Origin: Xestospongia muta
Taxonomy: Eukaryota > Porifera > Demospongiae > Haplosclerida > Petrosiidae
Assembly: GCA_963693285.1 (NCBI GenBank)
Contig: OY848917.1
Span: 33,429,245-33,493,244 of the forward strand
Direction: 5' to 3'
DNA length: 64,000 nucleotides
In this document: positions 49,802 through 61,080 of the stretch, one piece after another
Position numbering within the stretch: position 1 is the stretch's first letter
Layout of the letters: every line of letters begins with the position of its first letter
Translations under genes and position numbers: made by a program
The notes under the pieces: generated by a model
Database searches by the model: none
What the model saw: only the letters and a program-made list of their open reading frames with translations
Told to the model about the DNA's origin: nothing

Positions 49802-50670
49802 ATGGCAACTAGTACTCCTGGGATACGTTCATCATTCAACTCTACATTGGAGACGCGGTCTCGTAGACAGAGCGTTTAGACATAAACAGTGAAAAGAAAA
49901 ATAGATTCTAACAGAGATACAAATTTCATATCTAAGAATGTTGTCAGGAAGAGTCAGTGGCTACATAGCAGCACTCAAAGCTTTGTAAATAACATGATTC
50001 GAGAGAGGCTTGTCTGCGGAGTTAGTGATGACCGAATTCATATTCAGAGACACGTCTATTGCAAGAAACTGAACTCACATGTAAAAGAGCTTTCGAAATA
50101 GCTAGCTTAGACATGGAGACTGTAGCCAAAGTTGTGCAAGGTCTCCTGACTAACCCGTCTGTCGATCATACAATACAACGGCCACGTTGTATTCTCAAAA
50201 GTCGAAGCTTACATCATACTACAGGTGTAGAGTAAATCACTCGCCTAACATTTGCCGTTTCCATTTGGTGGACTGTCCTTTGTGTGGCACGACTGGCCAC
50301 ATCGCAAAAGTGTATTGTGTGCGTAAGACTACGCCAATGGACTCTCGTGCTCGTTGGTGCCAGAAACCTTGCAAAGGAAAAAACTGACAGTGGCAAAGAT
50401 TACCCCTCCTCCTGAAACCATTTCTGACAGCAACTGGAAGTCTGGAATGCAGACATATACCATATTATACCATACATGGAAAGGCCCAGCCTATAGTGGT
50501 CAGAGTTTATCTTAACAACATAATGTGGAAGTAGACACTGTCTATCCTTCCTATTTTCTAAAAGACAAAGTGGACAAACAGCTCCACTGACTTCAGGGTC
50601 AAGGAATCATAACATCAATTCAATTCTCAGACTGAACAGCTCCAATAGTACCTCCTGGGTAAAACCTCTT
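49802..50670 (+). pseudogene. Collapsed Ty3/Gypsy retrotransposon (gag, protease and RT scraps)
   Basis: The gag-like frame starts at ATG 49802 (MATSTPGIRSSF). It is followed after a stop by NNMIRERLVCGVSDDRI, the RDRLVCG segment of Gypsy gag. Zinc knuckles lie at about 50230-50330: C-x3-H..C then CPLCGTTGHIAKVYC. Next comes a VDT-type protease scrap (VEVDTVYPSYF, about 50530). Then QGIITSIQFSD..APIVPP (about 50600-50655) matches the RT entry region (GII-PV-FS-WAAPIVPV). The spacing is far shorter than in an intact element, so large internal deletions joined these pieces. Stops and frameshifts are present; inactive. Confidence 0.7.
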
Positions 50671-50989
50671 TGTTATTCTGCATTATTTCTGTGTTACTTT
50701 TGCGTTAAAATAACAGTACAATTTGCACGTGAATCACACATGGTATAGCATGAGCCTTAGTGTGAAAATATAGTACTAACATGATACCAGTATTAATGTT
50801 TGCATGATGTAATGTGAGTTAAAGCATCAATTAGTAGCATAATAGATACTATCAGTACTTGTGGCTAATGTATATGGTAACTGTGTATTTTTGTATCTGT
50901 TTGCCTTATCAGTTTCATCATCATACACAGTGTTATATATTTGTGAAATAACAGAAATGTATGGAATAGCAAAAAAACTCAAAAGAAAA
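50671..50989. other. No recognised feature
   Basis: AT-rich spacer between the Gypsy remnant and the TNP2-type remnant. Minus-strand open frames here carry no known motif. Confidence 0.4.
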
Positions 50990-52870
50990 TTATAATATTT
51001 ATCCACAATTAATTTGACAAATTCATACAAATATCATACATAGGCTGTACAACATATGATTTGACATCAACTTCTAAAAAAATACACTTGTGTTGTATAT
51101 TTTCAACTTGGATGAATTTAGCATCATCTAACTTCTTTACTTCAAGCAGGTGTTCAAAATTAATGATGACATAGCAGTAACTGGTGTAGTCCATACTGTA
51201 TAGATTAGTACTAAAATTACATTTTTTGTCACAATGAGCTTCTAGAAAGCATTCACTTCAGAAAATTTCACAGGCCCATACATGATTGTGTAATCATTCC
51301 TTTGGTAAGTCTTTTATATTCATGTGAATAAATTACACTGTGTCCCAACTTAAGCCTAAGGAACATAATCAATTTTTGTGGTATGCAATTGCATAAACTT
51401 GACACTTATCTTAACAAGTTTCCTTCCAGCAGGTTGATTAGCTGACTGGATCCAATGTGCCACTTTTTTTCATTATATTTTTGTGTTGTTCTCCCTTCCT
51501 ATTGTGGTTGTAAAGTATTTACACTAAGTCCAATGTTTTATACATTAACTATGTGTTTATTCATCTATCCATTAAATATATGATACCTGTTTTTTTGTAC
51601 ACTGTGTGGCAGTAAGGGAAATCTGCTTTGTAGTAATGGTAGGTACTGACTTACTTGAAAGGTGAAAACAACCTAACATATTAACAAAGGACTCAATTAG
51701 ATCCTTTACTTGAAGGACTTGTTGCATAAACTCTAGCCTGAGTAGAACTACAAATAGCTTGAAATTTGATTACCTGTTCAGTCATATTTCTTGTACCATG
51801 GTATAGCTTTTTAACTTCTCCGTGCATGCAGTCCATAGTAAGAATATGCCCATAGTGGCCACCTGTTTTAGGCACAAAATACTAAGTGTCACAGCTGGTG
51901 AAGATTCATTCTTTCAGCACTAGGTCCTGAAATTTGAGTAAACAAGACATATGCTTGAATACTAAAATTATTTGGTAAATAGTATTTACATGTGTGGTGA
52001 CTTGACTAATTAAATACATCTATACAATCAACAATGCAGTAATGTATTCTCCTGCCTGCATCACTGTACATGTTGATCATAATTTACCATATAACCTCCT
52101 ACAAAAGCTGTTGAATAAATTATCAGCCATGTTTAGCTTGTCGATTTTGTTATATTATTGCCTAGAAAATAGACATAGCACGAACTAAATAACAGTACTT
52201 GTCCCACTTGTACTGACCTCTGTCAGTACAAGTGGGACAAGAATACTCACCAGAAAAGGATTTCATATTAACAAGTAATGCATGAGCTGGTAGGTCAGCA
52301 GTACAAACAACTACTATAGCTCTGCACTTGACAATGCCAGTTGAAATATCCACATCAATTCCTATATGTATTAGAAGAAATATAGGTAGTGCTACAAAGC
52401 ACTTTCTTGTGTGAAGTGCCCTTTTTATATAATATTTCATGCAACTATGGAGAGCAGACTCTGCATTCATGTGCATTCAGAATATCATTGCAATTGCATA
52501 TAGTAGTACAGAATGTGAAGTTTGAATCTATATATATAGGGCAATAGATGAAATAGTTTCTTTCATATCTTCATATGACATGGACTAACATTTGAGAAGT
52601 TGTTGAATGTACTTGTAGTTGTTTAGCTCCCTTCTAATAGTGGCTTTAGCTACAAAAAATCTATTGATAACAGCAAAAGCATATTTCACACCTTTCTTGC
52701 ATGGTATCTGGTATGTACTAAGGTCTTCTTCTTTTTTTACTTTGCATTTTTTCCCACCAATAGATGACACGTGTCATTTTGCTGGAAGATCGTTTTTAAC
52801 TACATTAGTTTTAAAAGTTCATTCAGGTCCTTGGCTTCATAGTCATTAATGTACACAAATCCACTGCATT
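50990..52870 (-). pseudogene. TNP2-type (CACTA/EnSpm-like) transposase gene remnant
   Basis: Four minus-strand blocks lie in N-to-C order. A possible N part at 52585-52870 has GVITCHLNEECSGFVYIND and YAFAVINRFFVAKA. 52162-52476 has CRAIVVVCTADLPAHALLVN and SGEYSCPTC, matching the 'ADLPAKA..LNM..FNG.YGC..C' core of animal tnp2-like transposases. 51693-51875 has MHGEVKKLYHGTRNM. 51009-51194 has IQHKCIFLEVDVKSYVV, the C-terminal 'I..KCVFI' block. Intervening stretches (51200-51690, 51880-52160) hold no clear exons. No terminal repeats or target duplications were identified. The gene is broken; some pieces may be exons. Confidence 0.6.
52502..52732. repeat. Direct repeat flanking the minisatellite (left copy)
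   Basis: This segment (agtagtacagaatgtgaagt ... catggtactaaggtctt) recurs at 54393-54592 in the same orientation with small deletions. It lies inside the TNP2-like remnant and brackets the ~143-bp array together with its partner. Confidence 0.8.
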
Positions 52871-52872
52871 CT

Positions 52873-54280
52873 TCATTCAGATGACAAGTAATGACACCAC
52901 CATAATTGTGGCAACAAAAAAAGTAGAGTGAATAAAATGACAAAATTACATTCAATACACATAGAATTTACATTACAATATATCAAACTTACATGCTATT
53001 ATATTGTAAAGGACACATTCAGATGACAAGTAATGACAGCACCATAAATATGGTAACAAAAACAGTAGAATGAACAAAATAACAAAAATACATTCAATAC
53101 ACTTAGAATTTACATTACAATATATCACACTTACTTCCTATTATATTGTAAAGGACACATTCAAATCACAAGTTACGACATCAACTTAATTTTGGTAATA
53201 AAAAACCAGTAGAGTGAACACAATGACAAAATTACATTCAATACACATAGAATTAACATTACAATATATCACACTTACATGCTATTATATTGTAAAGGAT
53301 ACATTCAGATGACAAGTAATGACAGCACAATAAACATGGTAACAAAAACAGTAGAGTGAACAAAATAACAAAATTACATTCAATACACATAGAATTTACA
53401 TTACAATATATCACACTTACTTCCTATTATATTGTAAAGGACACATTCAAATCACAAGTTATGACAACAGCTTAATTTTGGTAACAAAAAACAGTAGAGT
53501 GAACAAAATGAGAAAATTACATTCAACACACATAGAATTTACATTACAATATATCACACTTACATGCTATTATATTGTAATGGACACATTCAGATGACAA
53601 GTAATGACAGCACCATACATATGGCAACAAAAACAGTAAAGGGAACAAAATAACAAAATTACATTCACTACAAACAGAATTCACGTTACAATATATCACA
53701 CTTACCTGCTATTATATTATAAAGGACACATTCAGAAGACAAGTAATGACAACACCATAAATATGGTAAGAAAAAAACAGTAGAGTGAACAAAATAACAA
53801 AATTACATTCAATACACTTAGAATTTATATTACAATATATCACACTTACAACCTATTATATTGTAAAGGACACATTCAGATGACAAGTAATGACAGGACC
53901 ATAAAAATGGTAACAAAACACATTAGAGAGTGCAAAAAAGGACAACATTGCATTCGATACACTTAAAATTTACAATACATTATAATATCACTTACTTCCT
54001 ATCGTATTGCAAATGACACATTTAGATCACAAATAATCACAACACAATAAATGTGGTAAAAAACCAGTAGAGTGAACAAAATCACAAAAATACATTAGAT
54101 ACACGTAGAAATTGCATTACAATATATCACACTTACTGACTATTATTTTGTGAAGAACACATTCGGATGACAAGTAATGACAACACGATAAATGTGGTAA
54201 CAAAAGAAATAGAATGATAAAAAAAATTGCATTCAACACACATAACATTTACATTACAATATATCACACTTACATTGTCT
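52873..54280. repeat. ~143-bp minisatellite, about ten units
   Basis: Unit starts (act/aca-t-c-ctattatattgtaaagg) are at about 52991, 53132, 53277, 53419, 53562, 53704, 53848, 53994 and 54135, giving periods of 141-146 bp, with a partial unit first at 52873. Units alternate between ttacatgct and ttacttcct versions in the left half, suggesting a dimeric higher-order unit. The core cattcagatgacaagtaatg is the reverse of the GVITCHLN coding stretch next to the transposase remnant. Confidence 0.85.
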
Positions 54281-54392
54281 TATGAGTGGTGAGCCTGAGG
54301 TCATGAAACTAGCTACATGCATGTTATTAATTTATATCTTGCTTTATTTGTATTGAGTATAGACTAATCATTGTATTTAACAGTCCATATTA

Positions 54393-54592
54393 ACATAGTA
54401 GTACAGAATGTGAAGTTTGAATCTATATATAGGGCAATAGATAAAATGGTTTCCTTCATATCTTCATATGACATGGACTAATATATGACAAGTTGTTGAA
54501 TGTACTGATGGTTGTTTAAGTCCCTTAGATACAAAATCTATTGATAACAGCAAAAGCATATTTCACAACTTTCTTGCATGGTACTAAGGTCT
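54393..54592. repeat. Direct repeat flanking the minisatellite (right copy)
   Basis: Partner of 52502-52732, same orientation. The part encoding the AKATIRR region is deleted here (cccttagatacaaaatc). Confidence 0.8.
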
Positions 54593-55976
54593 TGTGCAAA
54601 TTATAAATGTTATAAACATCTTTACATTTGTGTACTTCCATGTACTCACTCCATTTGTTATCATATCTTTAATTTGCAACAAAAGTACATTTAATAGCTT
54701 GAGTTTACTTTTTAGGTGAGTTTTCCACATGCAGATTTGAGAAAATTGTGAATAATGTACACTTCCATTGAGACATAGCTTGGCCTATCTTTTATTAACT
54801 CAATCAATTTGTCTCTCTCTCTCTCTCTCTCCAACTATATGCTAGCCATTGAATTCATCTATCTATTGCTCATGCATCCATCTATACATTATCATAGCAT
54901 CTATTAACTTATTATAATTTTTTATCCATCCATTTAGCACGGCACTTATATCATCTGTAATTGATCAATTTATCCATTTGTATTATTTTGTCTTTTAACA
55001 ATAAATTATGAGTACCATTTGTATCAAAATACAAACCTTTTATATATTATAGAATAATGTGCTGAGGAGAATGTACTTGATAGTTTTCATTATTTGTATA
55101 GTGTCATTATTACTGTACCATTGAAAAGTGTATGACATCATTTTAATGATTTAAAACTATTATAATTATTAATTTTTCATTTGCTTGAATCATTACAACT
55201 TTTATCACCATCTATGTCAATAAATATGATGTTATAGTCAGTAAGGATACGTTACCAATACTTATACAGTAGATACTTAGTTCTATACATTCACGTGTAG
55301 TATCCTACATTTACTAATGAGACTTACAACACAATAAATGCGGAAGTTGTCGTAATACTAATAGTTAATAGTTTGTAAATTTTAACCCCTTACTTATTCA
55401 ATTTACGTTTGACTGCTCAGAGAAGGTATGTCTTGTTTTGTGAAAGGAGGTCATCATGATAAGAGTTTGAATCAACTATTTGGTAAGTTTAAATGTTGTG
55501 TATGTAAACATTTGATTAATATTTCGTGTATTAGTTAATTTAAGGTAATTATTAAATAGTGAGGGTGGGTTAGTCTGGCATTGCTGTTCCTTAGAGAGGA
55601 AGTGTCTGGGTAGTTATAGGACTCATATAGCCTACAAAATCTTGCAGGCCACAGAAATGCTTTGTACACTCACAAGGTCCTCTTTTCACCCAACACCTAG
55701 TCCACATGATAGCTAATAAAGGTCTTGAAGTTACTATAAATTCTGTTATAAAGCAGTACATGACAGAGCCAGCACTAGTTAGTATGAGATGGACTGTGTT
55801 TCTATTTGACCACAACCAGTGCATATCACAACTGTCATTTTGCATTTTTCTGTCTCTTAAGACATGGCAGGTCCAAGAATGCTCTATCCATATCCCCATT
55901 CTTGCTGTACGAGTCCTATATGCACTTGTCCCTAGACCCATACTCTCTAAGTGAAGGGGTAGCATGCTAGACTAAG
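54593..55976. other. No recognised gene; (CT)n microsatellite
   Basis: A (CT)10 tract lies at 54812-54831. Overlapping open frames on both strands at 55591-55965 have no family motif I recognise. The rest is AT-rich spacer. Confidence 0.4.
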
Positions 55977-56782
55977 CAGGGGCGGCACATCAATTCGAAA
56001 AGTATACGGCTGAACGCAGTAACTACTTTTTTTCAGGGCTATTCATAAACATATGAGTATCATAAAATTAAGAAAAAGGACATAAAATATTCAAATAATG
56101 ATGTATATTAAAATTTTCCAAAAATGGTCATTCTGTTTCCTTTTACATTTACGAGCTCCTTCATGGCTTCTTTAAAGTCAATCTCTCTATCTTTAGGAAT
56201 GTAAATCATTATTAAATGATTAAGCCTTTCCTGCTTCATAGTTGTACATAGGTAGGTCTTGATTAATCTGTTAAATCCCCACAATGAAGTTCGGTATCAC
56301 TGTCTGAGCTATCACTAAAATCAATTAAACTGCTTCCATCGAGCCCATCATCAATTTGTGGTCTTTTATGTTTATGAAATGCTTCTAGAAGAGACTGCTG
56401 CCTGGCCATTTTCGCGAGGTGACTAGAAATTGTTTTTATCAAAACTTTTAAAATAGTTAAAACCAATGACAACTAACTAACTCTCTATCTATCTCTCCTA
56501 CTCTGACTCTGTCTCTCTATAAGCATTAGTTCTTTTATAGTCTTAGCCTGGATCACTTAGTATAGCTGGACTGCTTTGGAATTTCCATCGCACCTGCTTC
56601 CTGTAATTTAATTGGTCGGATTCGTAATTGATGCAGTTTAATGATCCGCTTGCTCCTGCCTCTTGTACTTCCAGGTGTACGTCACATTATTAATATTATT
56701 TTAGCGTAGAAAACTGGTACGGCATTGCCATGCTACTTTAAAATGTGGTACGGCTCTCGCCGTACCTGTTGTGCCGCCCCTG
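55977..56782 (-). mobile_element. 806-bp hAT-like non-autonomous DNA transposon
   Basis: Ends are inverted: caggggcggcaca at the left and tgtgccgcccctg at the right, each flanked by ctaag (55972-55976 and 56783-56787), a 5-bp target duplication. The minus strand at 56263-56472 encodes MARQQSLLEAFHKHKRP and a Ser/Asp-rich tail (DFSDSSDSDTE), like the N-terminus of hAT transposases related to ZMYM-type proteins. No catalytic domain is present, so it is an internally deleted copy. Confidence 0.7.
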
Positions 56783-56787
56783 CTAAG

Positions 56788-57881
56788 GGTGGGTGGGATC
56801 AGTGTTGTGTTTATAATAATGTCTGGTTCTATTTCTAGAGTATATAAATATTGTTATACAATGTGTGCTTCTTTGATTCCATCAAGTCTTTCTCTGATGT
56901 CTCCCTTTGCATTATCATTGACATGTCTGGAATGTACATTGAATACGTACAGTAAATGAACACAAAAATGGAATAAATAAATTGCTTCAAATCATTTTCC
57001 TCTTCCATCTTGTCTTTCTACAAATCAAAGTTGTGTCTCATGCTTTTTACCTGGTCTAGTAATTGATCACATTATGTATTTATATATAAAGAGCAAGTAA
57101 CATTGATATATGAACCTTGTGTACACTTGACTGAGTATATGACAATAGTACATGTGCCACTTAATAGAATAACTGAATAATGACGTCATCTGCTCTGACT
57201 TTTCAGTTCATAATCCAATTTATTCTCACTGTACCAAGAAGTATTATCTTAATGAATTTATTGATACCATATGTAATATAGTAAATGTATGTATCCTACC
57301 TCAATATCACTGAAGAGTATGTTCGTTCCTTTGTCTTGTCAGATACTTCTTTCACTTTTTTATTCACTTCCATTTTTAGATCTGTTCTTTGTCTGTTAAA
57401 GTACATGTCTTTTTTAATATAGAGAAGTAATATGATGAGATAGCCAATCCTCTTGTTGACAATTAAGGTAAACTGGTTGTATTTAATCTTATTATAAAAG
57501 CTGTTTAATAGTTGATAAACCTACCAACTCAGTATTTTACCCTTGGAACCTTGTACAATATATTCCCTTGTCATCAAGTTTATATATACAATGTGTGTAG
57601 ACCTTTGAAGTATGATATTATGTGTTATATATGTGACTATAAATATTAAAATGGTACCAAATATGCAAATGAATTTTGAACTAGTGCTTGCATAGAAACA
57701 ATTGCTATGTGTCTATCTTGAGCTAAAGTCAATGTAATCTGTATAAAGACAGTCATTGAGCTTCTCAAGTACTAAATTTTGATAACTTCATATGCAAGCA
57801 TTCGTTTAAATCTTTTTTGTGTGTATTAGGTACTATTTTCATATTTACAGTCACATGTATCACAGTTCAGAGGTCAATATG
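56788..57881. other. No recognised feature
   Basis: AT-rich, with one plus-strand 62-codon frame at 56771-56959 without a known motif. Confidence 0.4.
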
Positions 57882-58558
57882 CATAGGTGTAGGAACCAGG
57901 GGGACACTGGGGGCATGTGCCCCCCCAAAATTTCATGGTGGGCCACACCCAAGTTACACGTGCAAGTGTAAAGTGTAATATTGCTATTATCTGCTAAACC
58001 AACTAGTATGCTATGTCTGCTCCTCCGCCAATTAAGAAGTTAAAGCAAACTACGCTTTCCTTTGATACAACTACCCAGTTAGACCCGTTGATACAAGCCA
58101 CCATGAAGACGACTCAGATCAGGAAGACATGCACATTGTCACAGACGAAGAGATTGTGTGCACCTCTGAGTGTTACGCAAATGTTTGTGACGAGCAAGGA
58201 CTCATTCCGTTTCAGCCAAAGGATTCAAGCACCATCGAACGGACTTGTCGGAGGCAAGGCCAAAAAGTCGTCTTTTTTCTCCAAATTGGTATGTAACTTA
58301 TCCTTGGATAACCCTTTGTACTACAAGAGCTCGATCATTTTGTGTTTTGTCGTTATTGTGTGAGGAAGGGCTTGAGTTTGGTTAAAAAAGAGGATGCGTT
58401 TGTAACTAGTGGTTTTGATAATTGGAAGAAGGCACATGAAAGGTTCACACAACATGTTCATAGCTAATGTTATTAAAAATTACCATTTAATGATTATTAC
58501 ACACCTTTTACTTCGCCAACTGTGCCCCCCCAGTCATAAAATCATTCCTACGCCTATG
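57882..58558 (+). mobile_element. 677-bp hAT-like element with TTF-type zinc-finger fragment
   Basis: The outer ends are inverted: cataggtgtaggaa at 57882 and ttcctacgcctatg ending at 58558. Both are followed inward by C/G runs (gtgcccccc). Inside, the plus strand starts MSAPPPIKKLKQTTLSFD at 58013. After frame changes it reads PNWYVTYPW, then HFVFCRYCVRKGL and DAFVTSGFDNWKKAHERF (to about 58460). This is the TTF-type zinc finger found at the N-terminus of DUF4371/hAT transposases. The RNase H-like catalytic domain is absent. Frameshifts make it a non-autonomous relic. The target duplication is uncertain (perhaps tatg). Confidence 0.7.
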
Positions 58559-60044
58559 TATGTATTATATAAACCTGCCAATGAGGGAATTTGTAAACAA
58601 TATCATACTAAAAACACTATTACTAATAGGAACTGAGCTATACAGTAAAGGATTACATTACCGTATATATAGTAATTATTATTAATGTGTTATAATATCC
58701 TTCTAGTTAAACCAGTCCGACTATATGATTATTAGAAACAACTCACTACTAGTCATAAATAGTTACAGAGACAATAATATCAATGAAAGAGACTATATCA
58801 TGATTATATGGAGAGGAGTCATTACTAGATACATCAGTATATCTACCAGTTAATAGTTCATAAGGTAAGATATACATATACATGTATATGACCTTGTGTA
58901 TTGACATATTACTACTAGTTATAATATAGATTGTCAATATAAACAAAGTCTGTCTTATATCTACTTGACAATGTTTTGTCCTACCAAATTTACCAAAATA
59001 ATTACTACAGTTTAATGTTCTCTTAAGTTATATTGATCTCCTTTAGATCATTCATCTCTCATATCATCGTCTCCATCCATCCACTCATTTTCTCTGAACG
59101 TTCTTAGTCTATCAGCTAAAGGGACAAGTTAAGAGGGTAGACACACCTCCTAACAGACTAGATAGGACTACTGACACACTCACCACAACAAAGGAAGGCC
59201 TGACACTGAGATAATTTTTAAGAAAAGGAGTTATAAAGAAGTCAGTTATTATAATTAGTGTTAAGACTAGTTCACAACATGGCACAGAACCTTCTACATC
59301 AATTTATAAAGATATAATACTTGACACAATTAACAGTAGAATAGACTAGAGTTCTATTGATACTTTGCTTGAGTTGCATCAAACCAATTGGATACTGTCT
59401 AAGAGAAGCGAAGTTTAGGACACACCTATAAGCTTCTTTCTTTTTCTTCATTCCTTTCTCAGTGCCAGACACAGAACCATTGACTCCTTTTTATTGTTGT
59501 CTATGTGCTTGATAACTGTGGGTGGAGTCAAAATTAAGGTTAATGGTTATATTTTAGCATTGGCAATGTTGTATTATGAGCTGCAACACTTGTACATGAC
59601 AGTTGTTTGAATGTTATAATGTGAACTAGTCTTTAGTGGATTAGGGTACACATTACAATATACCATATAGTTGGTTAAAATCAAGTGATTCAAATTGTCA
59701 AATGTTTGGATGAATAACAAGCCAAACTATAAAATTAAAACTCTAGTTGGGTGTGGTTTTCCTAGATGTTTTAATTCAATGCATGAATAGATGTATGGCA
59801 GAAATACATTTCAATATGTGGTCATGTGAGACTATCAAGTGTGTCCAGTCATATCTTTCTACAATACTCCTATTTCTTACCAGTTTCACTAATTCAGACT
59901 TTCTTATAAACATGTAATCCACATATCATGTATTATAAACACTCAACTAGAACACATGACATATTTAGTAACCACACCCCATGAAAAAATGTAAGTACCA
60001 GTTACAATATGTTATCTCATCATTGATCTTAGTACATATTCATA
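58559..60044. other. No recognised feature
   Basis: AT-rich spacer with no supported gene, repeat or element. Confidence 0.4.
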
Positions 60045-60430
60045 GTGACTGTAGGTGTCCATATTACAATATCTAGTCTGTTTATCACATCATGTATATT
60101 ATTATATATTCATAGTCACTATGGGTGTTCATATAATTATAGTGACTGTAGGTGTCCATATTACAATATCTAGTCTGTTTATCATATCATGTATATTATT
60201 ATATATTCATAGTCACTGTGGGTGTTCATATAATTATAGTGACTGTAGGTGTCCATATTACAATATCTAGTCTGTTTATCATATCATGTATATTATTATA
60301 TATTCATAGTCTCTATGGGTGTTCATATAATTATAGTGACTGTAGGTGTCCATATTACAATATCTAGTCTGTTTATCATATTATGTATATTATTATATAT
60401 TCATAGTCACTGTGGGTGTTCATATATGTT
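60045..60430. repeat. 97-bp tandem repeat, about four units
   Basis: The unit tgactgtaggtgtccatatt ... tcactgtgggtgttcatataattatag repeats at offsets of exactly 97 bp (start points near 60047, 60144, 60241 and 60338), with only single-base differences. Because 97 is not a multiple of three, the long open frames across it are artefacts. Confidence 0.9.
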
Positions 60431-60506
60431 TATTACTAGTCACAAGATCTATGAATATTATATTGAATGTTAATTACTTGTTTACAGTATTTTATTTTAT
60501 ACTTAG

Positions 60507-60605
60507 AAACACATCCTAAGAAACTTCAACAAGACCTTGCTCCCATTAAATACAAATGGAGACAAATCAGAGAAGACTTAGAGATATCTCATAGTACAAT
60601 ATAAC
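60507..60605 (+). pseudogene. Possible death-domain-like exon fragment
   Basis: After an acceptor-like tatacttag, the plus strand reads KLQQDLAPIKYKWRQIRED then LEISHSTI and a stop. The spacing of L, W, I and L residues resembles the first helices of death-fold domains (..L..W..IG..L.I....L). Later helices are only faintly visible in another frame (DDMLKLTRNF, IQIEILQTWI). Weak; it could be chance. Confidence 0.25.
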
Positions 60606-61080
60606 CAATAAACAGAAATCTTCAATATGATGACATGCTCAAGTTAACAAGAAACTTCAGACCTACATTTATACAAATAGAGATACTACAGACATGGATT
60701 TATACCAACAACCCATCTAATATAATGTCAAATAAAACTTATCACAAAACATTTACTGTTTGATCTCTATGATGTTATGTTTTCTATATAATTTTGTAAA
60801 TACTTTTTCCATTTTGTTAGAATAAATGTGATTTTTCAAAATATAAACATGCTAGGGGGACTATCTACATGTACAAGATCATTTGTTTATTTGGTTTACA
60901 TTGTACACAACAATAATGTCTACTTCACTTTGTATAGAAACTATCAATGATCATAGTAGACATATAAACTAATATAACCACTAACATTGACTATCATATA
61001 TGTATAATATAGACTACCACGAGTTATAATACAAAAACAAATTTAAAATAATTTTTTCAGGATTGGTAACATTTTGGTGA

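Noticed and set aside
55591..55965. 124-codon minus-strand frame and overlapping plus-strand frame
   Set aside because: No recognisable domain on either strand; mutually overlapping frames without splice support.
60055..60473. Overlapping 71-74 codon frames
   Set aside because: Artefacts of the 97-bp tandem repeat, whose period is not a multiple of three.
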